DNA from: Skermanella rosea
GTDB taxonomy: Bacteria; Pseudomonadota; Alphaproteobacteria; Azospirillales; Azospirillaceae
DNA length: 64,000 bases
Assembly: GCF_016806835.2 (NCBI RefSeq)
Contig: NZ_CP086113.1
Coordinates: 248,001 to 312,000, forward strand
Reading direction: 5' to 3'
Positions 24,630-31,822 of this stretch are shown here, piece by piece. The position numbers and the translations under genes are program-made. Under the pieces are notes generated by a model. The model was not told the origin of the DNA, ran no database searches, and was given only the letters and a program-made list of their open reading frames with translations. How positions within the stretch are numbered: position 1 is the stretch's first letter; the number at the start of each line of letters is the position of its first letter.

Positions 24630-25643
24630 GAAGCTGTTCGTAGATGTCAGGCAGTGACCTCCTCGATCACCAAGCGCTTCAGGCGCCTGGCGAGGATGGA
24701 AACGAAGGCGATCTCGACGAAGGCGACGAGGTGCTCCTTCGTTCGCTCGAAGATCGTGTTCAACCGCCGGTAATTGGCAATCCAGGAGAAGGAGCGCTCC
24801 ACCACCCAGCAGATCCCGGCCGGGAGGAACTTGCCATCACGGCCGCGAGCGACGGGCTCGACGGTAATGCCGAGCTTCCGCCCTGTCTTGGCCAGCCGTT
24901 TGCCCCGGTAGCCGAGGTCGCCCAGCGCCGATCCCCGGAAGCCTTTGCCGGAGAGCTCGCGGAGCACCGGCATGATACCTTTCGTATCATGCACATTGGC
25001 TGGCGAGACGTCGATCGCCAGCGGGATGCCATACTTATCGACGCCCAGGTGAACTTTGACGCCGTTGATCTTCTTGCCGCCATCGAAGCCACGGCCGAAG
25101 CAGCTCGGCGCCGACCTGCAGGATCGGCTGTCGATCACCACGGCGGTCGGCTCCGCGGCATCACCGCAGGCCAGCCGCCAAGTGCGGCGCAGCCGGTCGA
25201 GCAACCGACGCCGTAGCCCGAGCCGGGTCCAACGAGAGAACAGGGTGAACAGCGTGCTGAACGGGATATCGCAGAGCTGGCCGATGGCGCGCCACTGCAT
25301 GCCGCAGAAGCACAGGCACCAGATCGCCATGATCGCTTTGCGTAGTGCCACTCCGGTCAGCACCGGCTTCGGCCCGGAGCGTGTCGGCTTCGTGCCATCT
25401 GTCTCCATGGCCGCGACTTCAATCAGAACCTCGTCCACGAAGGCATCGACGTCGGCAAAGGCGTCCCTGGAGGCCGGCGAAGTCTTGGCAGTTCTGACGG
25501 CGGTACCCATATCCTGCTGGCTCGGCGACTGTTAACGACGGCCCTCGACATAGCCCGTTAACCTCCCGCGCGTCAGCCCTCTTTCAGCTCAAGGTAGCAT
25601 TCCGGTCAGCACAGGGCGGCACGCCCAGTCTGCGAACAGGTTC
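24630..25643 (-). mobile_element. IS5-family element, copy B (inverted relative to copy A)
   Basis: A 1014-bp element, near-identical to 20561-21574 but on the opposite strand. Flanks on the plus strand are TGA (24627-24629) and TCA (25644-25646). Re-inverting the segment 21575-24629 gives both copies matched 3-bp duplications of the TNA type (TCA/TCA for A; TGA/TGA for B in its own orientation). With copy A it encloses about 3 kb. Confidence 0.9.
24647..25510 (-). CDS. IS5-family transposase (copy B)
   Basis: A 287-residue DDE transposase, identical to copy A apart from GLRRRL in place of GLWRRL. Catalytic positions IDSRSCRS, LGDLGYRG and VVERSFSW are unchanged. The single difference lies before the catalytic core and is unlikely to inactivate it. 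The pair offers long inverted homology for recombination and could in principle mobilise the enclosed DNA. Confidence 0.9.
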   Translation of the reverse strand: MGTAVRTAKTSPASRDAFADVDAFVDEVLIEVAAMETDGTKPTRSGPKPVLTGVALRKAIMAIWCLCFCGMQWRAIGQLCDIPFSTLFTLFSRWTRLGLRRRLLDRLRRTWRLACGDAAEPTAVVIDSRSCRSAPSCFGRGFDGGKKINGVKVHLGVDKYGIPLAIDVSPANVHDTKGIMPVLRELSGKGFRGSALGDLGYRGKRLAKTGRKLGITVEPVARGRDGKFLPAGICWVVERSFSWIANYRRLNTIFERTKEHLVAFVEIAFVSILARRLKRLVIEEVTA

Positions 25644-25646
25644 TCA

Positions 25647-25975
25647 GCGCATGGCCCATGAAGACCAGCTTCGCCGGGTGCCCGTTGTCCTTGCGGTACA
25701 GCCGGGCCTCGGGATCGCTGGTCGAGGCGTGCGTTTCGGTGGACCGCTTCTCTCCATGAAAGTCGCGCTCGCCGTTGCGCCCCGGCGGTTCGCCGCTGCC
25801 GTCTTTGGGTCGGAAGCTCTTCACGATGGCCCATGCCTCAATCAGCGTGCCATCCACTGAGAAGTGCTCATCCGACAACAGCGCCTCGACCCGCGGCTGG
25901 TCCAGGACGGCGGCCAGGAACTTCGCCGCCACGTCGCCGGCCAGCAGCCGCTCGCGACTCCTGCACCGGGGCGTC
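25647..25975 (-). pseudogene. IS1182-like transposase, central fragment
   Basis: Minus-strand frame RERLLAGDVAAKFLAAVLDQ, EALLSDEHFSVDGTLIEAWA (catalytic Asp), KSFRPKDGSGEPPGRNGERD and LYRKDNGHPAKLVFMGHAL. This is the middle of an IS1182/IS5-type transposase; it is cut at 25646 by IS5 copy B. The continuation lies at 21578 after IS5 copy A: the joined bases read GCGC-TGA-TAGAGAACC, encoding ALIENRP. N-terminal sequence above about 25975 is lost or frameshifted. Confidence 0.65.
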
Positions 25976-26066
25976 AATCGACAAGCTGACGAACTCCGCC
26001 TCCCTGCACCAGAGCATCTCCAGGCAACACGGTGGCGCTCACCCTCCTCTCCCCTGCCTTGGCGGC

Positions 26067-27509
26067 TCAGACCGGATGGGCCATGGCGAACTCGTCGAGG
26101 ACGAGGTGGACCCACTCGTGGAAATGGACCGCCTCGACCGATGTCCCCGGCAGCTTCGACCGGGGAGACTTGTCGGCGGCCTTGCGCCGGGCCAGGTTCA
26201 GCCACCGCTGCCGCTGCTGGGCCACCATGTTGCTGAGCGAGAACATGGCCCTGCAGTTGGGCTGGTCCAGGTCGCGGCCCAGGGCTTCCGTCCAGTCCGC
26301 CGGACGGCCCTGCTGCACGGCCAGGACCAGGTCCCCGAACATGGTGGTCAGCCAGCGCTCGAACACCCGGGCGGGCCGGTCGACCTTGACGCCGTGCCGG
26401 GCGCACCATTCCGCCCAGGCCACCACCAGGTCGTCGATCGGCGCGTGGCCGTAGTCGGCGCGCAGACGCTCGCGGGTCTGGGCCGTCAGCCTGCGGGCCA
26501 ACGCTGCCGGATCGATCTCGCAAGCCGGATCGACCGCCGGCAGGTCGAGGGTGAGCTGCCCCGGCAGGTCCTGCGGCTCGGCCTCCATCTTGGCAGGCGG
26601 AAGCGCGCTGGTCGGCCCCTCCACCACGAAGGTCACATGGGTCCGCCGCCGCGTCCGCTCGTCCGCGATCAACTCGTAGCGGACGCGGAAGGCGGCATAC
26701 CGGTTGATCTCGTCCACGGCCACCTTGAGCACGCGACGCTCGAACGCCGCCCAGGAGTCGTAGCTCGCCGCGGCCGCGTTCAGCACCTGCCTCAGGTCGC
26801 CCACCGACACCGTCCAGGAAAAGGTCTCGCGGTCGGCATTGGCGCAGAGGAGCTGGTAGAGGCGGTGGCTGTAGCCGGAGGTGAGCTTGGCCAGCACCTT
26901 CAGCTGCACCAGGAACCGCTCGCCCCGCGTGGACATCAGCTTCTCCAGCTCGGGACTGAAGCGCCAATACACGATGCCCTGGTTCTCGGGCACGTCGGAC
27001 AGAGTGACGAGACTGATGTTCATGTGGCGGAGATTATCGTCGCCCGGCGCGAAATAGCCGATCGTGATGACCGACCCCTGCAGCTTCCGGGCCGCCGCCA
27101 GCAGGCTCTTGTTGCTCTTATGCCCTTCCCATCCCATCGCCCGCTTCATGTCGGTCGCGAGAGCGGAGTAGAGCATGGTGCCGGGAGACGACTTGCCGCT
27201 GGCGACGACGCTCACCACGGCATCGGTGGCATGGGCCAGCATGGCGTCGAGCAGCTTGCGGTCGGTGACCGACAGTTCGGGATCCACGACCTCGATCAGT
27301 TCCCGCACCTTCAGGAAGCTGGGGTCGCCGTGGATCCAGTTCGACACGGCCAGCGGGCTGGTCCGCAAGGCCGGATCCGGCGGCAGGACCTCCGGCACCT
27401 TGCCGGCGCCGGCCGGACCGGTAGCGCCCCTGCCGCAGCCGCCAAGGGCGGCATCGAAACTGTCGGTATCGAAATCCTGCACGAGAACCTCTCCCGGGCC
27501 CCGCTCCAT
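26067..27509 (-). CDS. Plasmid replication initiator, Rep_3 type
   Basis: A 480-residue protein starting MERGPGEVLVQDFD. The region from LSVTDRKLLDAMLAHATDAV through YRLYQLLCANADRETFSWTV and VGDLRQVLN has the paired winged-helix pattern of Rep_3/RepB-like initiators, with FERRVLKVAVDEINRYAAFR as the characteristic second domain. The long C-terminal part (PADWTEALGRDLDQPNCRAM...) is an extension found in large alphaproteobacterial plasmid Reps. It is transcribed away from a dense repeat field at 27520-28290, the likely iterons it binds. This gene is the main evidence that the window belongs to an extrachromosomal replicon. Confidence 0.75.
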   Translation of the reverse strand: MERGPGEVLVQDFDTDSFDAALGGCGRGATGPAGAGKVPEVLPPDPALRTSPLAVSNWIHGDPSFLKVRELIEVVDPELSVTDRKLLDAMLAHATDAVVSVVASGKSSPGTMLYSALATDMKRAMGWEGHKSNKSLLAAARKLQGSVITIGYFAPGDDNLRHMNISLVTLSDVPENQGIVYWRFSPELEKLMSTRGERFLVQLKVLAKLTSGYSHRLYQLLCANADRETFSWTVSVGDLRQVLNAAAASYDSWAAFERRVLKVAVDEINRYAAFRVRYELIADERTRRRTHVTFVVEGPTSALPPAKMEAEPQDLPGQLTLDLPAVDPACEIDPAALARRLTAQTRERLRADYGHAPIDDLVVAWAEWCARHGVKVDRPARVFERWLTTMFGDLVLAVQQGRPADWTEALGRDLDQPNCRAMFSLSNMVAQQRQRWLNLARRKAADKSPRSKLPGTSVEAVHFHEWVHLVLDEFAMAHPV

Positions 27510-27519
27510 GATGGCCCCC

Positions 27520-28290
27520 AGGACGTCATGGTGACCTGTTCGGGGCCATCCTGACAACCCGTCGAAAGGCGGGGGGTTGCCCAACATGACGCGTCGGGGG
27601 CCATAAAGGCGCCAGCAGTGCCGAACTGGGCGACTTGGAGGCCCGCCAAACCCCCGCGTCATCCCGGACCGAGGCCATCACGGCCTCCTACACGTCACGA
27701 TGACCTATTCGGGTCCATGATGGCGCCCGCGCTGAACGCCCATGCACGCCGATTCGGTAGGTGTCCGGGATTGTCGATCGCACCGCGTCATCCTCAAACC
27801 CTTCGCGGCCTTGGGCGCCGACCGAAAGGGTGACATTGAAGTGTCACAACGGTTTCGACGCCACCGACGCCCCGGGCACGTCAGGGTGACGTATCCGAGG
27901 GTATGATGGCTGATCCTCCGGGATCTGCCGGATGCCATCATGCCCCCAAACACGTCACTCCCGCCCAAGGGCGCGCTTTGGACGCCATCATGCCCCCGGT
28001 CACGTCACCCTGACGCCTCAGGGGGCATGATGGCGCCCTGGTTGAGAACCCCGCGGACCCGGGCAAGCCCAATGAACCAGTGCCCAGGGCCATTCCGATC
28101 GATGCGGAGTTGCGAGTCGCAGGGTGACGCGACGGGGGGGTTGATGGCAGGCGGAAGCTCGCACCACCATGCCCCACGACCCGTCACCCTGACACCGCTG
28201 ATGGCATGATGGCAGGCGCACCGGCGCCTTTATCCACCCTTGGCCGTCATCATGACGCGGTGGGGGCCATATTGGCGGGGCAAAACCGAA
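27520..28290. repeat. Iteron array, putative origin of replication
   Basis: About nine related units of 30-37 bp occur in both orientations. The idealised unit is CACGTCAGGGTGAC followed by a variable block and GGGGGCATGATGGC. Best copies: 27691-27727, 27877-27910, 28117-28148 (direct) and 27934-27960, 27984-28016, 28163-28193 (inverted); weaker copies at 27522, 27585, 28015, 28195 and 28246. TTATCCACC at 28230-28238 is close to a DnaA box. Position directly upstream of rep on one side and a helix-turn-helix gene on the other is typical of an oriV. No protein-coding ORF with family resemblance was found in this 950-bp gap. Confidence 0.7.
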
Positions 28291-28467
28291 CATCAGCGTG
28301 TGAATCGGTCGGTAGACCCCATGAGGGAGCGGGCCATCCGGATGCGGTCCTCCTCCATGCCCGGTCCCGGCAGTTGAACGAGCGCCGGACGGGACATGGT
28401 CAGGACGGATCGCGCCGGGATGACGACGGCCCGGCGTCCCGATTGAAGACTTGAAAGGATTTGCTGC

Positions 28468-29298
28468 ATGGAATGCCTTTCCAGGCAGAGGATCGGGCTC
28501 GTTCCGGCCCGTTATCTGGACCACCCCGACCTGGGCGCCGCCGACCTGGCCGTCCTGTTCGTCCTCTGCGCCCATGCCGACCGGCACGGCCTGTGCTGGC
28601 CTTCGCAATCCACGATCGCCGCCAAGTCGAAGCTCGACCGCAGTACCGTCAACCGTATCCTGGCAAAGCTCGTGGACCTCGCGTTGATCGCGAAGGGCCG
28701 GCATCCGAACCCGAGGATCCGCACCTGCACCTACCGTCTCGCGGGGCATGAAGCCCTGTTCCGGATCTTTTCCGACGACCTGGACAACGAGCCCGAAATG
28801 GCGGGCCCTTCGCCTTCGAAGGATCTGCCGGCGGAGGCTGCTGTCGTCCAGCGCGACACAGAACACCTTGAACAACAAACCTCTCCTCCTGGATGCGCTG
28901 GCGCGCGGGAGGCGGGGAATTCCGGAACCGGCAGGACGGTCGCGGCAGAACCGACGATCCTCGGCGACGATTGGACACCCGACCCGTCCGACCTGGTATT
29001 CGCCCACGACCACCGGAGCGACCTCACGCCGGAAGACGTCGCCCTGGTCACCCGCAAATTCATCCTCCATCACGGCGGCAGGCCGCTCACCGACCCTTCA
29101 CGCCTGTTCCGCCGCTGGCTGCTCACCGAAAGGAAGACGCATGCGTGCCCCGACGCTACCCGCGACCCCCGACGCCCTGCCCCACGCTCCGGATTCCCCC
29201 GAGGCGGCGCGGCACAGGGGCCTGCCGGCCAAGCCCGATTTGACGCCTGGGCTCGCGCGGCTGCTGAACGCCGAGCGCGTTACGCTCACCACGCCTGA
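28468..29298 (+). CDS. Helix-turn-helix plasmid protein (HTH_36-type)
   Basis: A 276-residue protein with an N-terminal winged helix: VPARYLDHPDLGAADLAVLF, CWPSQSTIAAKSKLDRSTVN, RILAKLVDLALIAKG, the pattern of HTH_36 proteins associated with plasmid replication control. The rest is low-complexity and charged, with a second conserved-looking segment (LTPEDVALVTRKFILHHGGR, RLFRRWLLTERK). It is divergent from rep across the iterons, suggesting a role in copy-number or accessory replication control. The last 158 bp overlap the next gene in another frame. Confidence 0.65.
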   Translation: MECLSRQRIGLVPARYLDHPDLGAADLAVLFVLCAHADRHGLCWPSQSTIAAKSKLDRSTVNRILAKLVDLALIAKGRHPNPRIRTCTYRLAGHEALFRIFSDDLDNEPEMAGPSPSKDLPAEAAVVQRDTEHLEQQTSPPGCAGAREAGNSGTGRTVAAEPTILGDDWTPDPSDLVFAHDHRSDLTPEDVALVTRKFILHHGGRPLTDPSRLFRRWLLTERKTHACPDATRDPRRPAPRSGFPRGGAAQGPAGQARFDAWARAAAERRARYAHHA

Positions 29299-30856
29299 TC
29301 CCGGCGACGACACGGCAGCCTGCCGGCCCGATTTCGTGGGGACTGCCGAGAAGCCGTGGCACCCCGCTCCCCTGTCCGCCTGCCAAGTCAAGGCGGCACG
29401 GCGGATACTGGCCGGGTTCGACGACTACCTGCGTCCGCAGGACTGGGACGAGAACGGCAGGGCCATGCGGGCCATCGCCGTCCTGCTGTCCAGATACAGG
29501 CAAGCCGACAGGCCTCCCGAGATGGAAGAGGATATCGCCGCGGAATGGGGCGAGGATGTCGAGGAATACCCGCTCTGGGCGGTCCAGGAAGCCTGTCGCA
29601 GCTGGCGGCGCGATCCGAACAACCGCCGGGCTCCCCATCCGGGGGAGTTCCGGACCCTGTGCGAGTCGCTGGTCCGGGAAGCCCGGCAGCAGCGGGACCG
29701 CCTGAAGCGCTGCCTGGAAATGCCTCCCCTGCTGGAACCGCCGAGACCGCTTTCGGCGGAGGACCGCGCCGCCCTGGAGGACCGCCGGAGGGCGGAACGA
29801 CAGGCCGAGATCGCGCGCTTCGAGGAGATCAAGGCCCGGCTGGTGGCAGAGGGCAAGTGGCCCGGCAGGATCGCCGGTAGTCCCCTGCCCTCTCCCGCCG
29901 AAGCCGCCGGTCCGCCGCCGGATACGGCATCGGAGCCGTCCGGCGAGCGGCTGCCGGACCACTCAGTCGCCGACGATGTCGGCTCCGCGGTGCGCAGTGC
30001 CCTGGACCCCGCCGCCCTCCAGGAGGCGGATGCTGTCCTCGACCTCGGCCAGGGCGCGGCGGAGACGGTCGCGCTGGGCCTTCAGCCGGCGCAGGTCGAG
30101 GGTGCCCTGGCGGGGCTTGGCGGCGCGCAGCGAGCGCTTGAACTCGATGATGTCCTTGCGCCCGATGTCCGGCCGCACGAGGCCGGACTGGCGGGCGCGC
30201 TTGATCTCCTCGTCGGACAGGGTAGTCAGCTGGTAGGCAACGGAATAGGACGGCGGGATCTCCTCCTCGACCAGCTTCCGCTCCTCCACCGCCTTGGCGA
30301 TGGCGATCATCTGGCTGGCGATCGGGCGCGAGAACGGCAGCCCCTCGATCAGCCGCTCGAAACGCCCCGGCTGGTCCTCCAGCTTCTCCAGGGCGTTCAA
30401 CAGGTTGCGGCCGATCGCCAGCACGCGCTGACGGGTTTCGCGCCAGAGGCGGTCGAGATGCTCCCGGAACGCGTCGACATCCTCGGGATCGACGATGCGG
30501 TCGAGGCCGGCATCCGGCGCGGCCGGCACGGAGCGGGTCTCCTCCGGATCGCCGATGAAGGACAGCGCCCGGGTGTCGGCGACGGCGGCCTTCTTCTTCG
30601 CCTGGGTAAGACTGACCATCACAGCCTCATTTCGTTACGGACGAAGTGCCACAGCCCGATGCAGTCGTCGCGGCCTTTGGCATTGTCGATGTCGACCGCG
30701 GATAGGCCCTGGTCGGCGAAGGAGTGGATGTGTTCGAGATCGGGAATGTCCACCGGGCAGAGACGGCCCTCCTTCAGGAGCAGCTTCTTGGCGTCGCGAA
30801 ATGCCACCGTCCCCCGCTTCACGCGGTTCATGACGAACGCGGCCTCCTTGCCGTAG
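29141..30856 (+). CDS. Hypothetical plasmid protein; ORF reads through into antisense of the partition operon
   Basis: Starts ATG 29141 within the preceding gene. Credible protein sequence runs to about 29960: ACQVKAARRILAGFDDYLRP, MEEDIAAEWGEDVEEYPLWA, ACRSWRRDPNNRRAPHPGEF, then a coiled helical segment (ALEDRRRAERQAEIARFEEI). It resembles phage/plasmid proteins of unknown function that accompany HTH replication genes. After about residue 273 the frame is the complement of the minus-strand gene 29963-30619 and of part of parA, with no stop until 30856. The true product may be about 275 residues plus an abnormal tail, or a lost stop. Function unknown. Confidence 0.5.
   Translation: MRAPTLPATPDALPHAPDSPEAARHRGLPAKPDLTPGLARLLNAERVTLTTPDPGDDTAACRPDFVGTAEKPWHPAPLSACQVKAARRILAGFDDYLRPQDWDENGRAMRAIAVLLSRYRQADRPPEMEEDIAAEWGEDVEEYPLWAVQEACRSWRRDPNNRRAPHPGEFRTLCESLVREARQQRDRLKRCLEMPPLLEPPRPLSAEDRAALEDRRRAERQAEIARFEEIKARLVAEGKWPGRIAGSPLPSPAEAAGPPPDTASEPSGERLPDHSVADDVGSAVRSALDPAALQEADAVLDLGQGAAETVALGLQPAQVEGALAGLGGAQRALELDDVLAPDVRPHEAGLAGALDLLVGQGSQLVGNGIGRRDLLLDQLPLLHRLGDGDHLAGDRARERQPLDQPLETPRLVLQLLQGVQQVAADRQHALTGFAPEAVEMLPERVDILGIDDAVEAGIRRGRHGAGLLRIADEGQRPGVGDGGLLLRLGKTDHHSLISLRTKCHSPMQSSRPLALSMSTADRPWSAKEWMCSRSGMSTGQRRPSFRSSFLASRNATVPRFTRFMTNAASLP
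29963..30619 (-). CDS. ParA-coupled plasmid protein, DUF3102/ParB-like candidate
   Basis: A 218-residue protein whose ATG (30619) overlaps the parA stop in TGATG, so translation is coupled. The central part LWRETRQRVLAIGRNLLNAL, PGRFERLIEGLPFSRPIASQ, MIAIAKAVEERKLVEE resembles the DUF3102 helix-turn-helix seen in plasmid DNA-binding proteins. The C-terminus is a heptad-like coil (DLRRLKAQRDRLRRALAEVE). Position and DNA-binding character make it the likely centromere-binding partner of ParA, but it is not a canonical ParB; this is inferred. Confidence 0.6.
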   Translation of the reverse strand: MVSLTQAKKKAAVADTRALSFIGDPEETRSVPAAPDAGLDRIVDPEDVDAFREHLDRLWRETRQRVLAIGRNLLNALEKLEDQPGRFERLIEGLPFSRPIASQMIAIAKAVEERKLVEEEIPPSYSVAYQLTTLSDEEIKRARQSGLVRPDIGRKDIIEFKRSLRAAKPRQGTLDLRRLKAQRDRLRRALAEVEDSIRLLEGGGVQGTAHRGADIVGD

Positions 30857-31350
30857 TGCTTCATCACGCCCATCCAGGGTATGGCGGAGCGGCGGTCGTC
30901 GAAGGTCATTCCCGTCGGCAGGAGGACGAAGTCCGCCAGTCCGATCAGGCGGATCACCGCGTCCCGGTAGGCCTGGACGGCGTTGGGCGTGTCGATCACG
31001 ACGAGGTCGTAGCCGGTCAGCTTCTCGATCTCCTCGGGAGCGGTCGTGATGTCCATCGGGAAGCAATCGAGCTTCGCAAGGCTCTCGTAGCCGGATTCGT
31101 CCCGCAGGGTATGCCAGGCGGCAAGGCTTCTCTGGTCGTCGGTATCGACGAGCGCCACCCGCAGTCCGTCCAGGCTCGCGGCGACCCCGACGATGCGGCT
31201 GCATCCTGTCTTGCCGATGCCGCCCTTGCTTCCGGAAATGAGCAGCTTCCGCGGAAGCTTGGCCGGTTCCGCGACCGCACCGTCCGGTGCCGGCGTTCCA
31301 CTGATTTTCTTCGACCTGGGTTTCTTCATCATGACCGCATCGTCCACCAT
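30619..31350 (-). CDS. parA: ParA-family partition ATPase
   Basis: A 243-residue ATPase with the deviant Walker A KLLISGSKGGIGKTGCSRI, the A' motif RVALVDTDDQRSL and Walker B YDLVVIDTPNAV. It segregates plasmid copies by nucleoid-associated ATP-dependent gradients with a centromere-binding partner. ATG 31350 (AGGGGGTG upstream) is preferred to GTG 31356. The N-terminus has a short basic tail (MMKKPRSKKISG) but no HTH, so autoregulation is probably by the partner. Two 19-bp palindromes lie 100-175 bp upstream. Confidence 0.8.
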   Translation of the reverse strand: MVDDAVMMKKPRSKKISGTPAPDGAVAEPAKLPRKLLISGSKGGIGKTGCSRIVGVAASLDGLRVALVDTDDQRSLAAWHTLRDESGYESLAKLDCFPMDITTAPEEIEKLTGYDLVVIDTPNAVQAYRDAVIRLIGLADFVLLPTGMTFDDRRSAIPWMGVMKHYGKEAAFVMNRVKRGTVAFRDAKKLLLKEGRLCPVDIPDLEHIHSFADQGLSAVDIDNAKGRDDCIGLWHFVRNEMRL

Positions 31351-31453
31351 GGCCACCCCCTGGTGATTGGTAATCCCGACGGTCTTATAGGAAACCGCAA
31401 GTCAAGAACAGCAGCATGACGCGGCGGCGACGCGGTTGCCTCGCCGGTGTGTC

Positions 31454-31472
31454 CCGTTTACCCGGTAAACGG
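31454..31472. promoter_or_regulatory. 19-bp palindrome, candidate parS/operator site 1
   Basis: CCGTTTACC-C-GGTAAACGG is a perfect 9+1+9 palindrome upstream of parA. An identical-arm copy lies 53 bp away (31507), about five helical turns. A partition centromere or an autoregulatory operator for the parA operon is the likely role. Confidence 0.6.
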
Positions 31473-31506
31473 TGGAGCTTGCCTATCGTCCCCGCCCGCC
31501 GCGATC

Positions 31507-31525
31507 CCGTTTACCGGGTAAACGG
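31507..31525. promoter_or_regulatory. 19-bp palindrome, candidate parS/operator site 2
   Basis: CCGTTTACC-G-GGTAAACGG has the same arms as site 1 and differs only in the central base. The following 31526-31822 stretch up to the monooxygenase holds no recognised gene; a GGAGGAG ribosome-binding site for that gene is at 31809-31815. Confidence 0.6.
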
Positions 31526-31822
31526 AGAGTGCCCGCTCCTCAAGCAGATCCGCCGGGGTCTCTTCCGATGATCGCCCGGCCCTGCCCTCCCCCGCAAGGA
31601 GCCGTGCTGCATCCCGGATCGGGATCGTCCCGGAAACGATGCTGCTTCCGACGCGATCGCCCGGTGGATCTCCGGAATCGTTCAGTACAGCCCGACGGCG
31701 GTGCCGCTATCCTGCGCGGGTGCGGTGCCGACCGCCCGGATCCCGGGAAGGTGCGGCGCGTCTCCGCGCCTCGGCCGACCGGAACGGCGGCCCGACCGAA
31801 CGACACTGGAGGAGACGACCTA

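Noticed and set aside
20561-25643. Classical composite transposon moved as one unit
   Set aside because: The two outer flanks are not direct repeats of each other, and the swapped TNA duplications show two independent insertions followed by inversion.
27520-28290. CRISPR array
   Set aside because: The repeats differ in length, occur in both orientations and have no regular spacers; position next to rep supports iterons.
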